Shown here: positions 54,006-62,769 of the stretch, piece by piece
How positions within the stretch are numbered: the stretch's first letter is position 1
Layout of the letters: every line of letters starts with the position of its first letter
Source of the DNA: Anaerosporomusa subterranea
Lineage (GTDB): Bacteria; Bacillota; Negativicutes; Sporomusales; Acetonemataceae
NCBI RefSeq assembly: GCF_001611555.1
Contig: NZ_LSGP01000005.1
Span: 17,012-81,011 of the forward strand
Direction of reading: 5' to 3'
DNA: 64,000 nucleotides
The notes under the pieces: generated by a model
What the model saw: the letters and a program-made list of their open reading frames with translations, nothing else
Databases searched by the model: none
What the model was told of the DNA's origin: nothing
Made by a program: the position numbers and the translations under genes

Positions 54006-54021
54006 TGCAATATTCATGCCA
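54006..54021 (-). promoter_or_regulatory. Sigma-54 promoter of the pdxA operon
   Basis: Minus-strand TGGCATG-AATA-TTGCA matches the consensus TGGCAYG-N4-TTGCW exactly, with GG and GC ten bases apart. Transcription should start near 53995, about 40 nt before the pdxA ATG, under the activator encoded next door. Confidence 0.85.
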
Positions 54022-54117
54022 ATCTCAATAATTACAGCATAATAATATCTTGGTTAGCAATAATAAGGATTTCTTGGGCTATCGGTATACACTAATTTCT
54101 TTTCGAACATTAAAAAA

Positions 54118-54138
54118 GGCGCGATTCTCAATCGCGCC
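54118..54138 (-). terminator. Terminator of the sigma-54 activator gene
   Basis: Stem GGCGCGATT/AATCGCGCC (54118-54126 with 54130-54138) with a 3-base loop, followed on the minus strand by TTTTTT. Confidence 0.9.
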
Positions 54139-54167
54139 GAAACATTTTTGTTTCAAATTGTTTCTCG

Positions 54168-56066
54168 TTACTTCTCCTTCAGCTTTCGCCACAAGGTGGT
54201 TCTGCTCAGTCCCAACATACCGGCCATTTCCGCTTTGTTCACCTTCATGACTTTCATTAGTTTTACAAGGGTTTCCCAATCTGCTTCAGCAAGCTTCGCC
54301 ATTGCCGATTCGCCGCTGTTCTCATCACTAGACGCATCGGCATGCAATCCGGAAAAAACCAGCAGATTGGTTACTTCATCTGCTGTGATTACTTTTTGGT
54401 CACTTAAAACAACCAATCGTTCGCAAATATTTCTGAGTTCTCGCACGTTGCCCGGCCATTGGTTGCGACTTAACACCGCCACGGCCCCGGGACTTAGCTC
54501 CGGCGTTGGTTTTCCATACTGTTTACAATATACTTCAATATAATATTCGGCGATATATTGAATATCTTCACCACGTTCGCGCAATGAAGGAATCCGCAAG
54601 TTCAATACATCCAGACGATATAACAGGTCTTGACGGAACTGGCCATTTCGTACTCGTTCCAGTAAATTAATATTGGTCGAGGCTATGACGCGAACATCAA
54701 TCGGCAGCAAGCTGGTATCGCCGACTTTGCGAATCTCACGTTCTTGCAGTACGCGTAGCAGCTTAGCCTGCAAATTCATCGGAATCTCGCTAATTTCATC
54801 AAGAAAAATAGTTCCTTTATGGGCAAATTCGAACAAACCGGTTTTGCCGCTTTTTACGGCGCCGGAAAATGCGCCTTCCACGTAGCCAAAGAGCTCACTT
54901 TCCAATAGATTCTCCGGTACAGCTGCGCAGTTAACAGCCACGAACGGTTCTAAGCTCCGACTGCTAGCATTATGGATACTCTGCGCAAACAGTTCCTTAC
55001 CTGTGCCGGTCTCTCCCATGAGCAGAATGTTCGAATGTACTTGACTGTATTTATACGCTGTCTGTATCGTTTTATTAAGAACACGGCTGCTACCAATGAT
55101 GTTGCCAAAACTATATTTTGCCACCAAACCCTTCCGGCTTAGCTCTTTTCTAATAATGCTTTCTGTTTCCTGGATTTTGTCAACATTCTGCAATGTGTAC
55201 ACAACACCAACAGTCTTACTTTCTACCCGGATCGGCGCCCACTCTATTAGAATCATTCTACCGTTAATATTTTTCAAAACACCAATTTCCGCGTCATGAC
55301 GATCTGCGGTATTTAATGTATCAAAATCAGGAATGACCGAACTAATGGCTCGACCTGTCATCTGTCTGTTGAATGGTATGTTCAAGGTTTTGTAGGCTGC
55401 TTTGTTAAAAGCGGTAACGCCGCCATCTTGATCCACTGCTACGATTGCCTCTTTAGTGTTTTCGAGTATTACCTTTAATAATTCCGCTTTTGCTCTTTCC
55501 AGCCGGGTGGCGTACGCCGCGCTCAATGCCTCGTTAATTGCCCTGCGTATCGCCTCTTCGCCTGTGTGAATTTGCACACACTGCCAACCCCGATTCTTCG
55601 CAATTCGACAAGCAGTCAAACCGCCGACAACAGCATCAACTTGGTGCTCTTTGGCCATCCTTAGCGCTTGTACAACATCTTCTTCATTTTGTATTTTATA
55701 CACTTCAATGTCAGTATGTAAAATATCGTCCAAAAAGCCTTCCTCATAAATGATCGACTCAGCTGCAATAATTGCGATTTTCTTCGCCTGATACTGCTTC
55801 TTGCAGGCATCCAAAGCCCGAATGATATCATAGCCGGTAATACTAATTTCAATGACAGATACATTCAGCAAATTCCTTTTCAAGGCAAGATAGGTTATTC
55901 CCCGGGCAATGACAATATCAGAATCACACTCAGACAAAAATGCTTCTTGGGTACCCACAATATGCGTCGTACTAAATACAATTCTTTCTTCGCGAATTTC
56001 CGAAATAAACGCATGGACTTTTGCCTCAATTTCCTGATGGGGAATGATAAACGTGATCTTTACCAA
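54168..56066 (-). CDS. Sigma-54-dependent activator with PrpR-type sensor domain
   Basis: A 632-residue regulator. Residues about 5-185 are a PrpR N-terminal-like effector domain, 190-300 a PAS domain (AIVAVDQDGGVTAFNKAAYK), 320-560 the AAA+ domain (Walker A GETGTGKE 351-358; Walker B TIFLDEIS 419-426) and 603-630 a Fis-type helix-turn-helix (NKAEMAGMLGLSRTTLWRKL). The sigma-54 contact loop reads GAFSGA (398-403), with Ser for the usual Thr. It most likely activates the pdxA operon, whose sigma-54 promoter lies about 150 bp downstream of its stop, in response to a small carboxylic acid. Confidence 0.93.
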   Translation of the reverse strand: MVKITFIIPHQEIEAKVHAFISEIREERIVFSTTHIVGTQEAFLSECDSDIVIARGITYLALKRNLLNVSVIEISITGYDIIRALDACKKQYQAKKIAIIAAESIIYEEGFLDDILHTDIEVYKIQNEEDVVQALRMAKEHQVDAVVGGLTACRIAKNRGWQCVQIHTGEEAIRRAINEALSAAYATRLERAKAELLKVILENTKEAIVAVDQDGGVTAFNKAAYKTLNIPFNRQMTGRAISSVIPDFDTLNTADRHDAEIGVLKNINGRMILIEWAPIRVESKTVGVVYTLQNVDKIQETESIIRKELSRKGLVAKYSFGNIIGSSRVLNKTIQTAYKYSQVHSNILLMGETGTGKELFAQSIHNASSRSLEPFVAVNCAAVPENLLESELFGYVEGAFSGAVKSGKTGLFEFAHKGTIFLDEISEIPMNLQAKLLRVLQEREIRKVGDTSLLPIDVRVIASTNINLLERVRNGQFRQDLLYRLDVLNLRIPSLRERGEDIQYIAEYYIEVYCKQYGKPTPELSPGAVAVLSRNQWPGNVRELRNICERLVVLSDQKVITADEVTNLLVFSGLHADASSDENSGESAMAKLAEADWETLVKLMKVMKVNKAEMAGMLGLSRTTLWRKLKEK

Positions 56067-56169
56067 ATGCCTCGACTCCTTTGCTTTGAAGAAGCACAGC
56101 CCAGCCGCATTATCCTATATACTGAAAATTGTAACAATAGGTGTTGTTCTAGTCAACAACAAAAGTCAA

Positions 56170-56202
56170 CAAGCCCACTATCGCGAGAAGATAGCGGGCT
56201 TG
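56170..56202. terminator. Terminator of the MFS gene at 56231-57412
   Basis: A 13-bp stem with one G-U-type mismatch (56170-56182 with 56190-56202), followed on the minus strand by TTGACTTTTGTT. Confidence 0.8.
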
Positions 56203-56230
56203 TATTGATTAGAGAGAACACAAAACTTCA

Positions 56231-57412
56231 CTAGCAAGAAGCGTCTCTTCGCGTCTGCCCGCGCCAGACAACAAAGCCGGTAGTAAGCAAGAGCACGCCA
56301 ACGCAGACAAATATCGCTTTAATCCCTAGCCAGATACTCGCCACACTGCCCAGAAGCGGACCAATCATCGAGCCCAATTGGTTGGCGCTCATCATTAAAC
56401 CAAACGCCCGTCCGCGAAAGCACGCGTCAGTGTTTATCACAACCATGGTATTCAGGGCAGGATACACCCCGGCGACGAAAAAGCCAAAAGCAAACTGCAT
56501 TAATCCGAACAGCCAAATATCAGAGGTGAAATACGGGAACAAACTAAACACTCCACTGCCGAGAAAGCCGATGGCCAATATCTTAGTAAATCCCGCTCGC
56601 TGGCCCAGCCGACCCCATAGCGGCGCTGCGATTGCCCCGGCAATGCCGGAGGCGCTAAAAACGAATCCAGAAGTCAGTACAACTCCTTCAACCGCGCCCT
56701 GCATATCTGCTATATGCAGAGTAATCAGCGGCTGCAGCACCATGACACCAATCTGGGTAATGATCAGTAAGCCAAGCATCTTCTGCATAACTTTGCTTTG
56801 CAGCGCAGCCTTAAGATCGTCACCAATACTGCCGGCCTGCAATGATTGCTGCTTCGGTTCCTTTACTAGCAGCCAAACAGCGGCAGTACCTGCCAGTATA
56901 CAAGCAGAGGCGACTGCAAAAGAGGTGCGAATGCCGAAAATATGTGACAGGACGCCGCCGAATAAGGGTCCGAGGATCGTCCCAGTGAGTGTCGCAGTTT
57001 GCATAATACCAAGACTGAAACCCATCTTTTCTTCAGGAACTGTTGATGCGACAATTGCTAAAGCGGCAGGTACAAAACCGGTCGCAAAACCTTGAAGCAG
57101 CCTAACTACGAAAAGTTCAAGCGGACTACTGACCAACGAGCCTAGAAAGTAGGCGAATCCAAGGCTAAGGCCGGACCGAATCAGCATACGTCTTTTGCCG
57201 GACTTATCAGCCAGTCGCCCCCAGATGGGAGACATGATGGCACTTACTAGGAAGGTTGCCGCAAAAACTGCGCCAGACCACAATTTTATATTTTGCTCTG
57301 TTGCTCCTAAATCAAATAGGTATAATGGCAAAAACGGCAATATCATCGTATAGCTGGTACTCGATATGATGCAGCCAAGCCACAGCGACCATAAATTCCT
57401 TCGCCAGTTCAT
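56231..57412 (-). CDS. MFS drug/metabolite exporter (DHA1 type)
   Basis: A 393-residue major-facilitator protein with 12 spans. WLGCIISSTSYTMILPFLPL opens helix 1, GRLADKSGKRRMLIRSGLSL is the conserved loop between helices 2 and 3, and LTGTILGPLFGGVLS is the antiporter motif C in helix 5. This indicates a proton-coupled exporter of the multidrug type. GGAGGGG lies before ATG 57412. It is divergent from the LysR gene at 57569, which probably controls it. Confidence 0.88.
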   Translation of the reverse strand: MNWRRNLWSLWLGCIISSTSYTMILPFLPLYLFDLGATEQNIKLWSGAVFAATFLVSAIMSPIWGRLADKSGKRRMLIRSGLSLGFAYFLGSLVSSPLELFVVRLLQGFATGFVPAALAIVASTVPEEKMGFSLGIMQTATLTGTILGPLFGGVLSHIFGIRTSFAVASACILAGTAAVWLLVKEPKQQSLQAGSIGDDLKAALQSKVMQKMLGLLIITQIGVMVLQPLITLHIADMQGAVEGVVLTSGFVFSASGIAGAIAAPLWGRLGQRAGFTKILAIGFLGSGVFSLFPYFTSDIWLFGLMQFAFGFFVAGVYPALNTMVVINTDACFRGRAFGLMMSANQLGSMIGPLLGSVASIWLGIKAIFVCVGVLLLTTGFVVWRGQTRRDASC

Positions 57413-57568
57413 AGTTTCCCCTCCGTAACCCAACCGAGTATATCAATCCATCTTGCATTTATCAGTAATCTCAGTTATGATTATAGCAAATCTTTGGTTA
57501 TATTTAAAACATCTATATAATTCGATTGATATATGAAATTAATATATAAATTAGAAGGAGTTATGGCG

Positions 57569-58435
57569 ATGGATATCAGGCAGTTACGCTATTTTTTGGC
57601 GATCGCAGAAGAAGGACAAATCAGTGGGGCTGCCAAACGGCTCCATATTGCCCAGCCGCCACTCAGCCAGCAGTTAAAAATTATGGAAGAAGAACTCGGT
57701 GTTCAGTTGGTTGAACGCGGCAGCCGGAGTACCCGCCTTACAGAAGCAGGTCGCGCTTTGCGGCACCGAGCTGAACAGATTCTTGATTTAGTCAACACTA
57801 CTGTGAAAGAAGTCCAGGCTTTTGACGAAGGCGCAAAAGGGACTTTGGCTTTGGGAACTATTGCCTCACTTGGCTCAAACCTGCTTCCTGACTGGATCAG
57901 CAGCTTTCACGAACAGTATCCAGGCATCGATTTTTTACTTTGGGAAGGCGAGACAGAACGCATTACCGACCTATTAAATAGCGGTGTTATTGAAATTGGA
58001 TTGGTTAGGCTGCCGATTGACTCTGCTATCTTCGAATCAATCCACTTGCCCAAGGAGCCCCTTGTTGCCGCTATGAGCAATAAATGGATGGATGGCGGGG
58101 ACGGGCCTATGCCAATAGTCGAACTCGCCAATAAGCCTCTGCTAACGCATCGCCGCCATGTATCAATGATCACGAAAAGCTGTCGTGAAGCTGGTTTTGA
58201 ACCCACTATTCTATGCAAAGCTGATGACCCGCGTTCCATGCTGGCATGGGCTGACGCCGATATTGGCATTGCAATAGCCACCGCTTCGATGGCGCGTCAA
58301 ATTACAAACTCTAATTTACGCTATCGCGAAATTATCGCGCCCGGTCTGGAGACTGCGGCGGCGGTGGTTTGGATGAAGAATAGGTATATGTCGACCGCTG
58401 CTCGGAGGTTCTTGGAAACCTTCGTCGGGCGTTGA
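57569..58435 (+). CDS. LysR-family transcriptional regulator
   Basis: A 288-residue LysR regulator. The DNA-binding start MDIRQLRYFLAIAEEGQISG followed by AAKRLHIAQPPLSQQLKIME is classical; the effector domain runs from about residue 90 (GTLALGTIASLGSNLLPDWI). AAGGAG is 8 bases from ATG 57569 and too close to ATG 57563; 57533 has no site. It is divergent from the MFS exporter. The last codons (FLETFVGR) lie in a long inverted repeat that continues past the stop, so the native C-terminus may have been altered. Confidence 0.9.
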   Translation: MDIRQLRYFLAIAEEGQISGAAKRLHIAQPPLSQQLKIMEEELGVQLVERGSRSTRLTEAGRALRHRAEQILDLVNTTVKEVQAFDEGAKGTLALGTIASLGSNLLPDWISSFHEQYPGIDFLLWEGETERITDLLNSGVIEIGLVRLPIDSAIFESIHLPKEPLVAAMSNKWMDGGDGPMPIVELANKPLLTHRRHVSMITKSCREAGFEPTILCKADDPRSMLAWADADIGIAIATASMARQITNSNLRYREIIAPGLETAAAVVWMKNRYMSTAARRFLETFVGR

Positions 58436-58565
58436 TAAGGATCCATCTGCGTTGTTAGTCCGGTCACCCCATTGCTAGCGTACCCGTGAGTACGCGTCGC
58501 TGCTGGGATGACCGGACACCTAGCAGCTGGGCCCTTCTAAACGCCCTTTGGAAGGTTTCCAGGAA
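58411..58565. repeat. Dispersed palindromic repeat, copy C, with long imperfect arms
   Basis: About 155 bp with inverted arms of roughly 37-40 bp. The left arm includes TGGAAACCTTC and GGGCGTTGATAAGG, and the right arm the complement of TGGAAACCTTC and GGGCGTTTAGAAGG. The centre (58464-58514) is the inverse complement of the GCGTAC hairpin module of copy A (2392-2440). The left arm overlaps the end of the LysR gene. Confidence 0.7.
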
Positions 58566-58629
58566 ATTTTGCTTACGAAACGAAAAAGGTTCGAGGAATA
58601 GCTCTAGGAATAAAACTATCAGATAGTCG

Positions 58630-58667
58630 AAAGAGATAAGTTTGGGCTTGCCCAAGCTTATCTCTTT
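58630..58667. terminator. Bidirectional terminator
   Basis: A 17-bp stem with one G-U pair (58630-58646 with 58651-58667), TTGC-type loop, T-rich on the + side and A-rich on the other, between the convergent LysR and aldehyde dehydrogenase genes. Confidence 0.88.
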
Positions 58668-58678
58668 CTTTTAGTAGT

Positions 58679-60091
58679 TTACTTCTCGCACTCGGGGTCG
58701 TAGAAATCGCCAAACAGTTCTTCATCTGGCGGGCGATCTTCGGGGATCGGACGAGCTACCCAAGTCGTATTTAAGTAGTGTTTGAGAGTGATATTTTCCG
58801 AAGTGATGTTGCCGCCCCAGGTGCCACAACCCATACTTGAAGTCATCGGCATACCATTGGTAAAGGTACCGGAATTAGATTTAGATTGAGGCTGGCGAAC
58901 CATGATCCGGCTCACCGGCGCTGAAAGTGCTAAACGATGAATATGATCATCATCAAAGGAGTAGATGCCCACCGAGTGACCTCTGCCAGATCCCCAATAG
59001 ATTTGATGCATCATCTCAATCGCATTTTGGAATTCGCCTTGATATTTATGGACAGTCAGCAGAGTTGTCAATTTTTCATAAGAGAAAGGATGGTTACGGC
59101 CTACACCGTCAGATAGAACCATGATGAACTTTCTATCGGCAGGAATTTTGAAGCCGGCGATTTCAGCCAATTTTTGCGGCGAAATGGCGACGGTGTCAGA
59201 CAGGCGATGGTTTTCCTCGTCCCACATGACTTTGCGAACTTTTTCTTTTTCCTCATCGTTAACCAAGTATGCGCCCACTTTTTGCAGCGCCTCGATTGAC
59301 TTTTCCCAAATGCTTTCATGAATGATGATGTTGCCGTCAGCAGAACAGCCAGAACCGAAGTCCGAGGTTTTGCTGATCATGCTGTTCATGGCAGCTTCTT
59401 CCACGTTCGCAGTCTCATCCCAAATCATCGTCGCGTTACCAGCACCTACGCCATAAGCAGGCGTTCCTGAGCTGTAAGCAGATTTGACCATAGCTGGACC
59501 ACCAGTCGCAAGCACCAGGTTAGCTCTCTCCATTAATGCTTTTGTCATCGGAATGCTGACTTTCGTCAAGCATTGGAGAATATCAGCAGGAGCGCCTTCT
59601 CTCTCAAGTGCTTCCCGCATTAAACGAACGGTTTCAAATGTAGTCTTTTTCGAACGGGGATGCGGCGAGAAGATGACTACGTCGCGGGCTTTTACTGCCA
59701 TGACAGCCGTGCCGGCCGGAGTCAAGTCAGGGTTGGTTGTCGGAACGATCGAAGCGATAATTCCAACAGGCTTGCCATATTTTACAATACCTTTTTCCAC
59801 GTTTTCTTCGATAATGCCAACACTCTTTTGCCGGAGCGCATCGCGAAGCACGCCACGGATCTTAAACCGCTTTTGTTGACGGGTTACAGGATCGCCAAGA
59901 CCACTTTCTTTAATGCTCATGTCTACAAGCTGCAGGAATCTTTTTTTATTGGCCACTGACCAAGCCACTGTCTGGCACAGACGGTCTACACGCGCCTGAT
60001 CATAAGTTTCGATGATAGCCAGAGCTTTCTGCGCCCGTTCAATAGCGGTATCCAGCTCTTGCTGTTGTTCTAATGTCAATTCATCTGCCAT
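58679..60091 (-). CDS. Acylating aldehyde dehydrogenase (EutE/PduP/SauS-like)
   Basis: A 470-residue CoA-acylating aldehyde dehydrogenase: aldehyde + CoA + NAD(P)+ to acyl-CoA. Conserved are GIIASIVPTTNPDLTPAGTA, ATGGPAMVKSAYSSGTPAYG, VGAGNATMIW and the catalytic Cys in SDFGSGCSADGNIIIHE. The family includes acetaldehyde, propionaldehyde and sulfoacetaldehyde dehydrogenases; the substrate is not settled by sequence. AGGAGGG precedes the ATG. Last gene of the operon with the HMG-CoA-lyase-like and ThDP enzymes, which suggests that it oxidises an aldehyde formed by decarboxylation. Confidence 0.9.
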   Translation of the reverse strand: MADELTLEQQQELDTAIERAQKALAIIETYDQARVDRLCQTVAWSVANKKRFLQLVDMSIKESGLGDPVTRQQKRFKIRGVLRDALRQKSVGIIEENVEKGIVKYGKPVGIIASIVPTTNPDLTPAGTAVMAVKARDVVIFSPHPRSKKTTFETVRLMREALEREGAPADILQCLTKVSIPMTKALMERANLVLATGGPAMVKSAYSSGTPAYGVGAGNATMIWDETANVEEAAMNSMISKTSDFGSGCSADGNIIIHESIWEKSIEALQKVGAYLVNDEEKEKVRKVMWDEENHRLSDTVAISPQKLAEIAGFKIPADRKFIMVLSDGVGRNHPFSYEKLTTLLTVHKYQGEFQNAIEMMHQIYWGSGRGHSVGIYSFDDDHIHRLALSAPVSRIMVRQPQSKSNSGTFTNGMPMTSSMGCGTWGGNITSENITLKHYLNTTWVARPIPEDRPPDEELFGDFYDPECEK

Positions 60092-60157
60092 TGTATATAC
60101 CCTCCTTGTGATTGGTAATTATTTGTGTTTGGCGGGTTAGCCCGCCCAACTCTTGTT

Positions 60158-60979
60158 CTATCCGCGTGGGTGAGCAGCCAAGTATTTCTTAGCCGCTTCA
60201 ATGCAGCGGAATGCGTACTCGGCACAACCCATTTCCTTCATTCGTTTGAGATTGGGTAGCTCAATCGAATAGGGAACTTCCGGCATCCGGTTCACAATCC
60301 CTGTAACATCGATACCGCCTTCTTCACCTACATATAGACGGGCTTCACGCAGGATACGGGTCATTTCTTCTTTTTCAGTCGGGATTTCTTCCGGTGCATC
60401 GCAAAGGTGGACGAAACGGAACCATTCACGCGGTACGGCATCGAGTTCCTCCGGCTTATTTCTGGCGCGATGGAAATGATGAATATCAATCATTAGACCG
60501 GCATTATCCCGTTTTATCGTATTCAGAACGTCGAGTGCTCCCGCAAGGTTATTGACGCTGGCAATCGGCACATACTCAAGCTCTACTGTCAGGCCGAACG
60601 GTTTAGCCAAATCGCAGACCTCGGCAAACTTCTCGATATAGAAATTACGATCAGAGGTCCAAATGCTACTGAGAACATGGCGTCCGCCGAGTTCAGCCGC
60701 TACCTCCATGGCTGGCAAATAGCGTTTCGGATCAACACCGTCATAAATACGCGCCAGTTCAATATCAAGCAGTTTAACGCCCGTGTCAGCCAGCGCTCGT
60801 TTGGTTTGCTGCAACATTTCTTTGTTTTCGGCTAAGGCAAAATTCGGCTCGCCCGGAAGTCCCATATAGATCGGGCGCAGACTAACGAAATCATAGCCAG
60901 CTCGCCCAGCGATGTAAGTCTGCTCAGGAGGCGTACAGCCCGGGATTGTCAGATAGGCTAGAGAAAATTGGGGTGCCAT
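60158..60979 (-). CDS. TIM-barrel sugar phosphate isomerase/epimerase, HMGL locus
   Basis: A 273-residue xylose isomerase-like TIM-barrel protein. LTVELEYVPIASVNNLAGAL (metal Glu), NAGLMIDIHHFHRARN (Asp, His) and RFVHLCDAPEEIPTEKEEMT (His, Asp) carry the metal ligands, and DVTGIVNRMPEVPYSIELPN the last Glu. Its substrate is unknown. GGGAGGAAG precedes the ATG. It lies 14 bp after the ThDP enzyme gene. Confidence 0.85.
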   Translation of the reverse strand: MAPQFSLAYLTIPGCTPPEQTYIAGRAGYDFVSLRPIYMGLPGEPNFALAENKEMLQQTKRALADTGVKLLDIELARIYDGVDPKRYLPAMEVAAELGGRHVLSSIWTSDRNFYIEKFAEVCDLAKPFGLTVELEYVPIASVNNLAGALDVLNTIKRDNAGLMIDIHHFHRARNKPEELDAVPREWFRFVHLCDAPEEIPTEKEEMTRILREARLYVGEEGGIDVTGIVNRMPEVPYSIELPNLKRMKEMGCAEYAFRCIEAAKKYLAAHPRG

Positions 60980-60992
60980 ATGTCTTCCTCCC

Positions 60993-62756
60993 TTAGTTCG
61001 TGCTAACGTGATGCACTTTTTTGCCAGGCGAATAAATATCCATGATGTTCCAGTGCCCAGCAGTCGGAACAGGATTATTGATCATTGATACATCCAGCAC
61101 ATAGGGCTTGTTAGCTTTGATCGCTGCTTCCAGCGCCGGTTTGAATTCAGCGGCTGATTGAATTTTTACGCCTTCCACGCCATAAGCTTTGGCAATGGCT
61201 GCATAATCAGGTGAGTAAGACTCACCGTCTTTTTCAAACAACGTACCGAAGGTGGTGTCATAGTGCGCTTTTTCGAGGCCGGCAATGGTGCCGAAGGCGC
61301 GGTTGTTCATGATCAGGAAAATTGCCGGAATGTTTTCAATCGCTGCAGTAGCGAGTACAGCCGGGTTTTGACCAAAGCCGCCATCGCCAATTAGCGAAAC
61401 GACAACGCGATCAGGATCCGCGACTTTCGCGCCCAGGGCTGCCGGTGAACCAAAGCCCATAGTGGCATAGCCGCCAGGAGTGAGAATGGAACCTGGTTCG
61501 TAGATGGGGAACTGCTGACCGACGCCATTTTTGTTCCAGCCCACATCGGTGGTGATGATGGCATTGCGGGGAAGAACGGCGCGTACATCAGCCAGAATCC
61601 GCTCAGGCATCATCGGGAAGGCGTCGCTTTGCTCCATTTTGGCATTGTTGGCCTTGAAATCTTTGCGTTGATTGGCAATGGTTTGTTCCATGGCTGCGTT
61701 TTTACGTGCAACTGGATACAGTTTCTTGGCTACACGCACCAGAACAGTCAGCGCTTGTTTTAAATCAGCGACTGCGCCGATTTCGGTCGGATAGTTTCTG
61801 CCGATTTCACTCGGATCGATATCGATATGGATGAGTTTTGTCGGTGGGAAGCTAAAGGTGAATTCAGGATACCAGGAGCTGCAGTCCGCCTCTTTGAAGC
61901 TGGTTCCTAAGCCTAAGATATAATCAGCGTTCTTGCAGGAATCATTGATAAACTTCGTTCCCCAAAAGCCGGTCATGCCGAGAGTGAGGGGATGATCATC
62001 AGGCAGAGCGCCTTTGCCCATCAGTGAATGGGATACAGGGATAGCCATGTGATCAACAAATTCTTGCAATTCTTTCGCTGCGTCTGCCAGGATAATACCG
62101 CCGCCTACATGAATGACGGGATTTTTTGCAGCAGCCAGAGTGCTAATAATCTTCGCAGCCAGTTCTTCGTCAAGTGAAGGTTTATGAATGAATTTGTTGT
62201 TGAGGTCTAGGCGATCGAACAACTCAACGTCCACTTCTTTAGAGAAGATATCCATCGGAACGTCAACCAAGACAGGGCCAGGGCGGCCGGATTCAGCCAA
62301 GGCAAACGCCTTTTCTAAAATCTCCGGCATCAGGTCAGGACGATCAACGCGCCAGGCGCGCTTGACAAACGGGCGGTAGATTTCCCATTGAGACCCATCG
62401 GCATGCAGGTTAACTTCCTGATGCGGGTGCTTGCCAAAGTAGTGGCTGGGGACGTCGCCAGCAATGACGACCATAGGGATAGAGTCAAGCGCGGCGTTGG
62501 CAACGCCAGTTGCGGCGTTAGTCAGTCCTGGTCCTAAGTGACTGAGAACTACTGCTGCCTTTTTGGTGACACGGGCATAACCATCAGCAGCGTGAGAGGC
62601 GATTTGCTCATGTCGGGTGTTGATAAAACGGATCTTTTCGCTTTTGGAGAGGGCAGCCAGCACAGCAATGTTGGTATGTCCGCAAAGTCCGAAGATGTGT
62701 TTGACACCACGTCTCTCAAGGTACTTGATCAGTTGATTTGCTACTAAGTCTCTCAT
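60993..62756 (-). CDS. Thiamine-diphosphate-dependent enzyme (acetolactate synthase-like)
   Basis: A 587-residue three-domain ThDP enzyme. The activating Glu lies in FINTRHEQIASHAADGYARV (near residue 50), the cofactor motif is SLIGDGGFGQNPAVLATA to FLIMNNRAFG, and the middle FAD/ADP-like domain includes PVIHVGGGIILADAAKE. It resembles acetolactate synthase, benzoylformate decarboxylase and related 2-oxoacid decarboxylases. No regulatory subunit gene is nearby, which argues against branched-chain biosynthesis. In context, decarboxylation of a 2-oxoacid to an aldehyde or carboligation is likely. Confidence 0.87.
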   Translation of the reverse strand: MRDLVANQLIKYLERRGVKHIFGLCGHTNIAVLAALSKSEKIRFINTRHEQIASHAADGYARVTKKAAVVLSHLGPGLTNAATGVANAALDSIPMVVIAGDVPSHYFGKHPHQEVNLHADGSQWEIYRPFVKRAWRVDRPDLMPEILEKAFALAESGRPGPVLVDVPMDIFSKEVDVELFDRLDLNNKFIHKPSLDEELAAKIISTLAAAKNPVIHVGGGIILADAAKELQEFVDHMAIPVSHSLMGKGALPDDHPLTLGMTGFWGTKFINDSCKNADYILGLGTSFKEADCSSWYPEFTFSFPPTKLIHIDIDPSEIGRNYPTEIGAVADLKQALTVLVRVAKKLYPVARKNAAMEQTIANQRKDFKANNAKMEQSDAFPMMPERILADVRAVLPRNAIITTDVGWNKNGVGQQFPIYEPGSILTPGGYATMGFGSPAALGAKVADPDRVVVSLIGDGGFGQNPAVLATAAIENIPAIFLIMNNRAFGTIAGLEKAHYDTTFGTLFEKDGESYSPDYAAIAKAYGVEGVKIQSAAEFKPALEAAIKANKPYVLDVSMINNPVPTAGHWNIMDIYSPGKKVHHVSTN

Positions 62757-62769
62757 TCTAATCCCCCTT

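Noticed and set aside
58464..58655. 63-codon minus-strand frame containing FLETF
   Set aside because: It arises from the inverted arm of repeat copy C, with no ribosome binding site.
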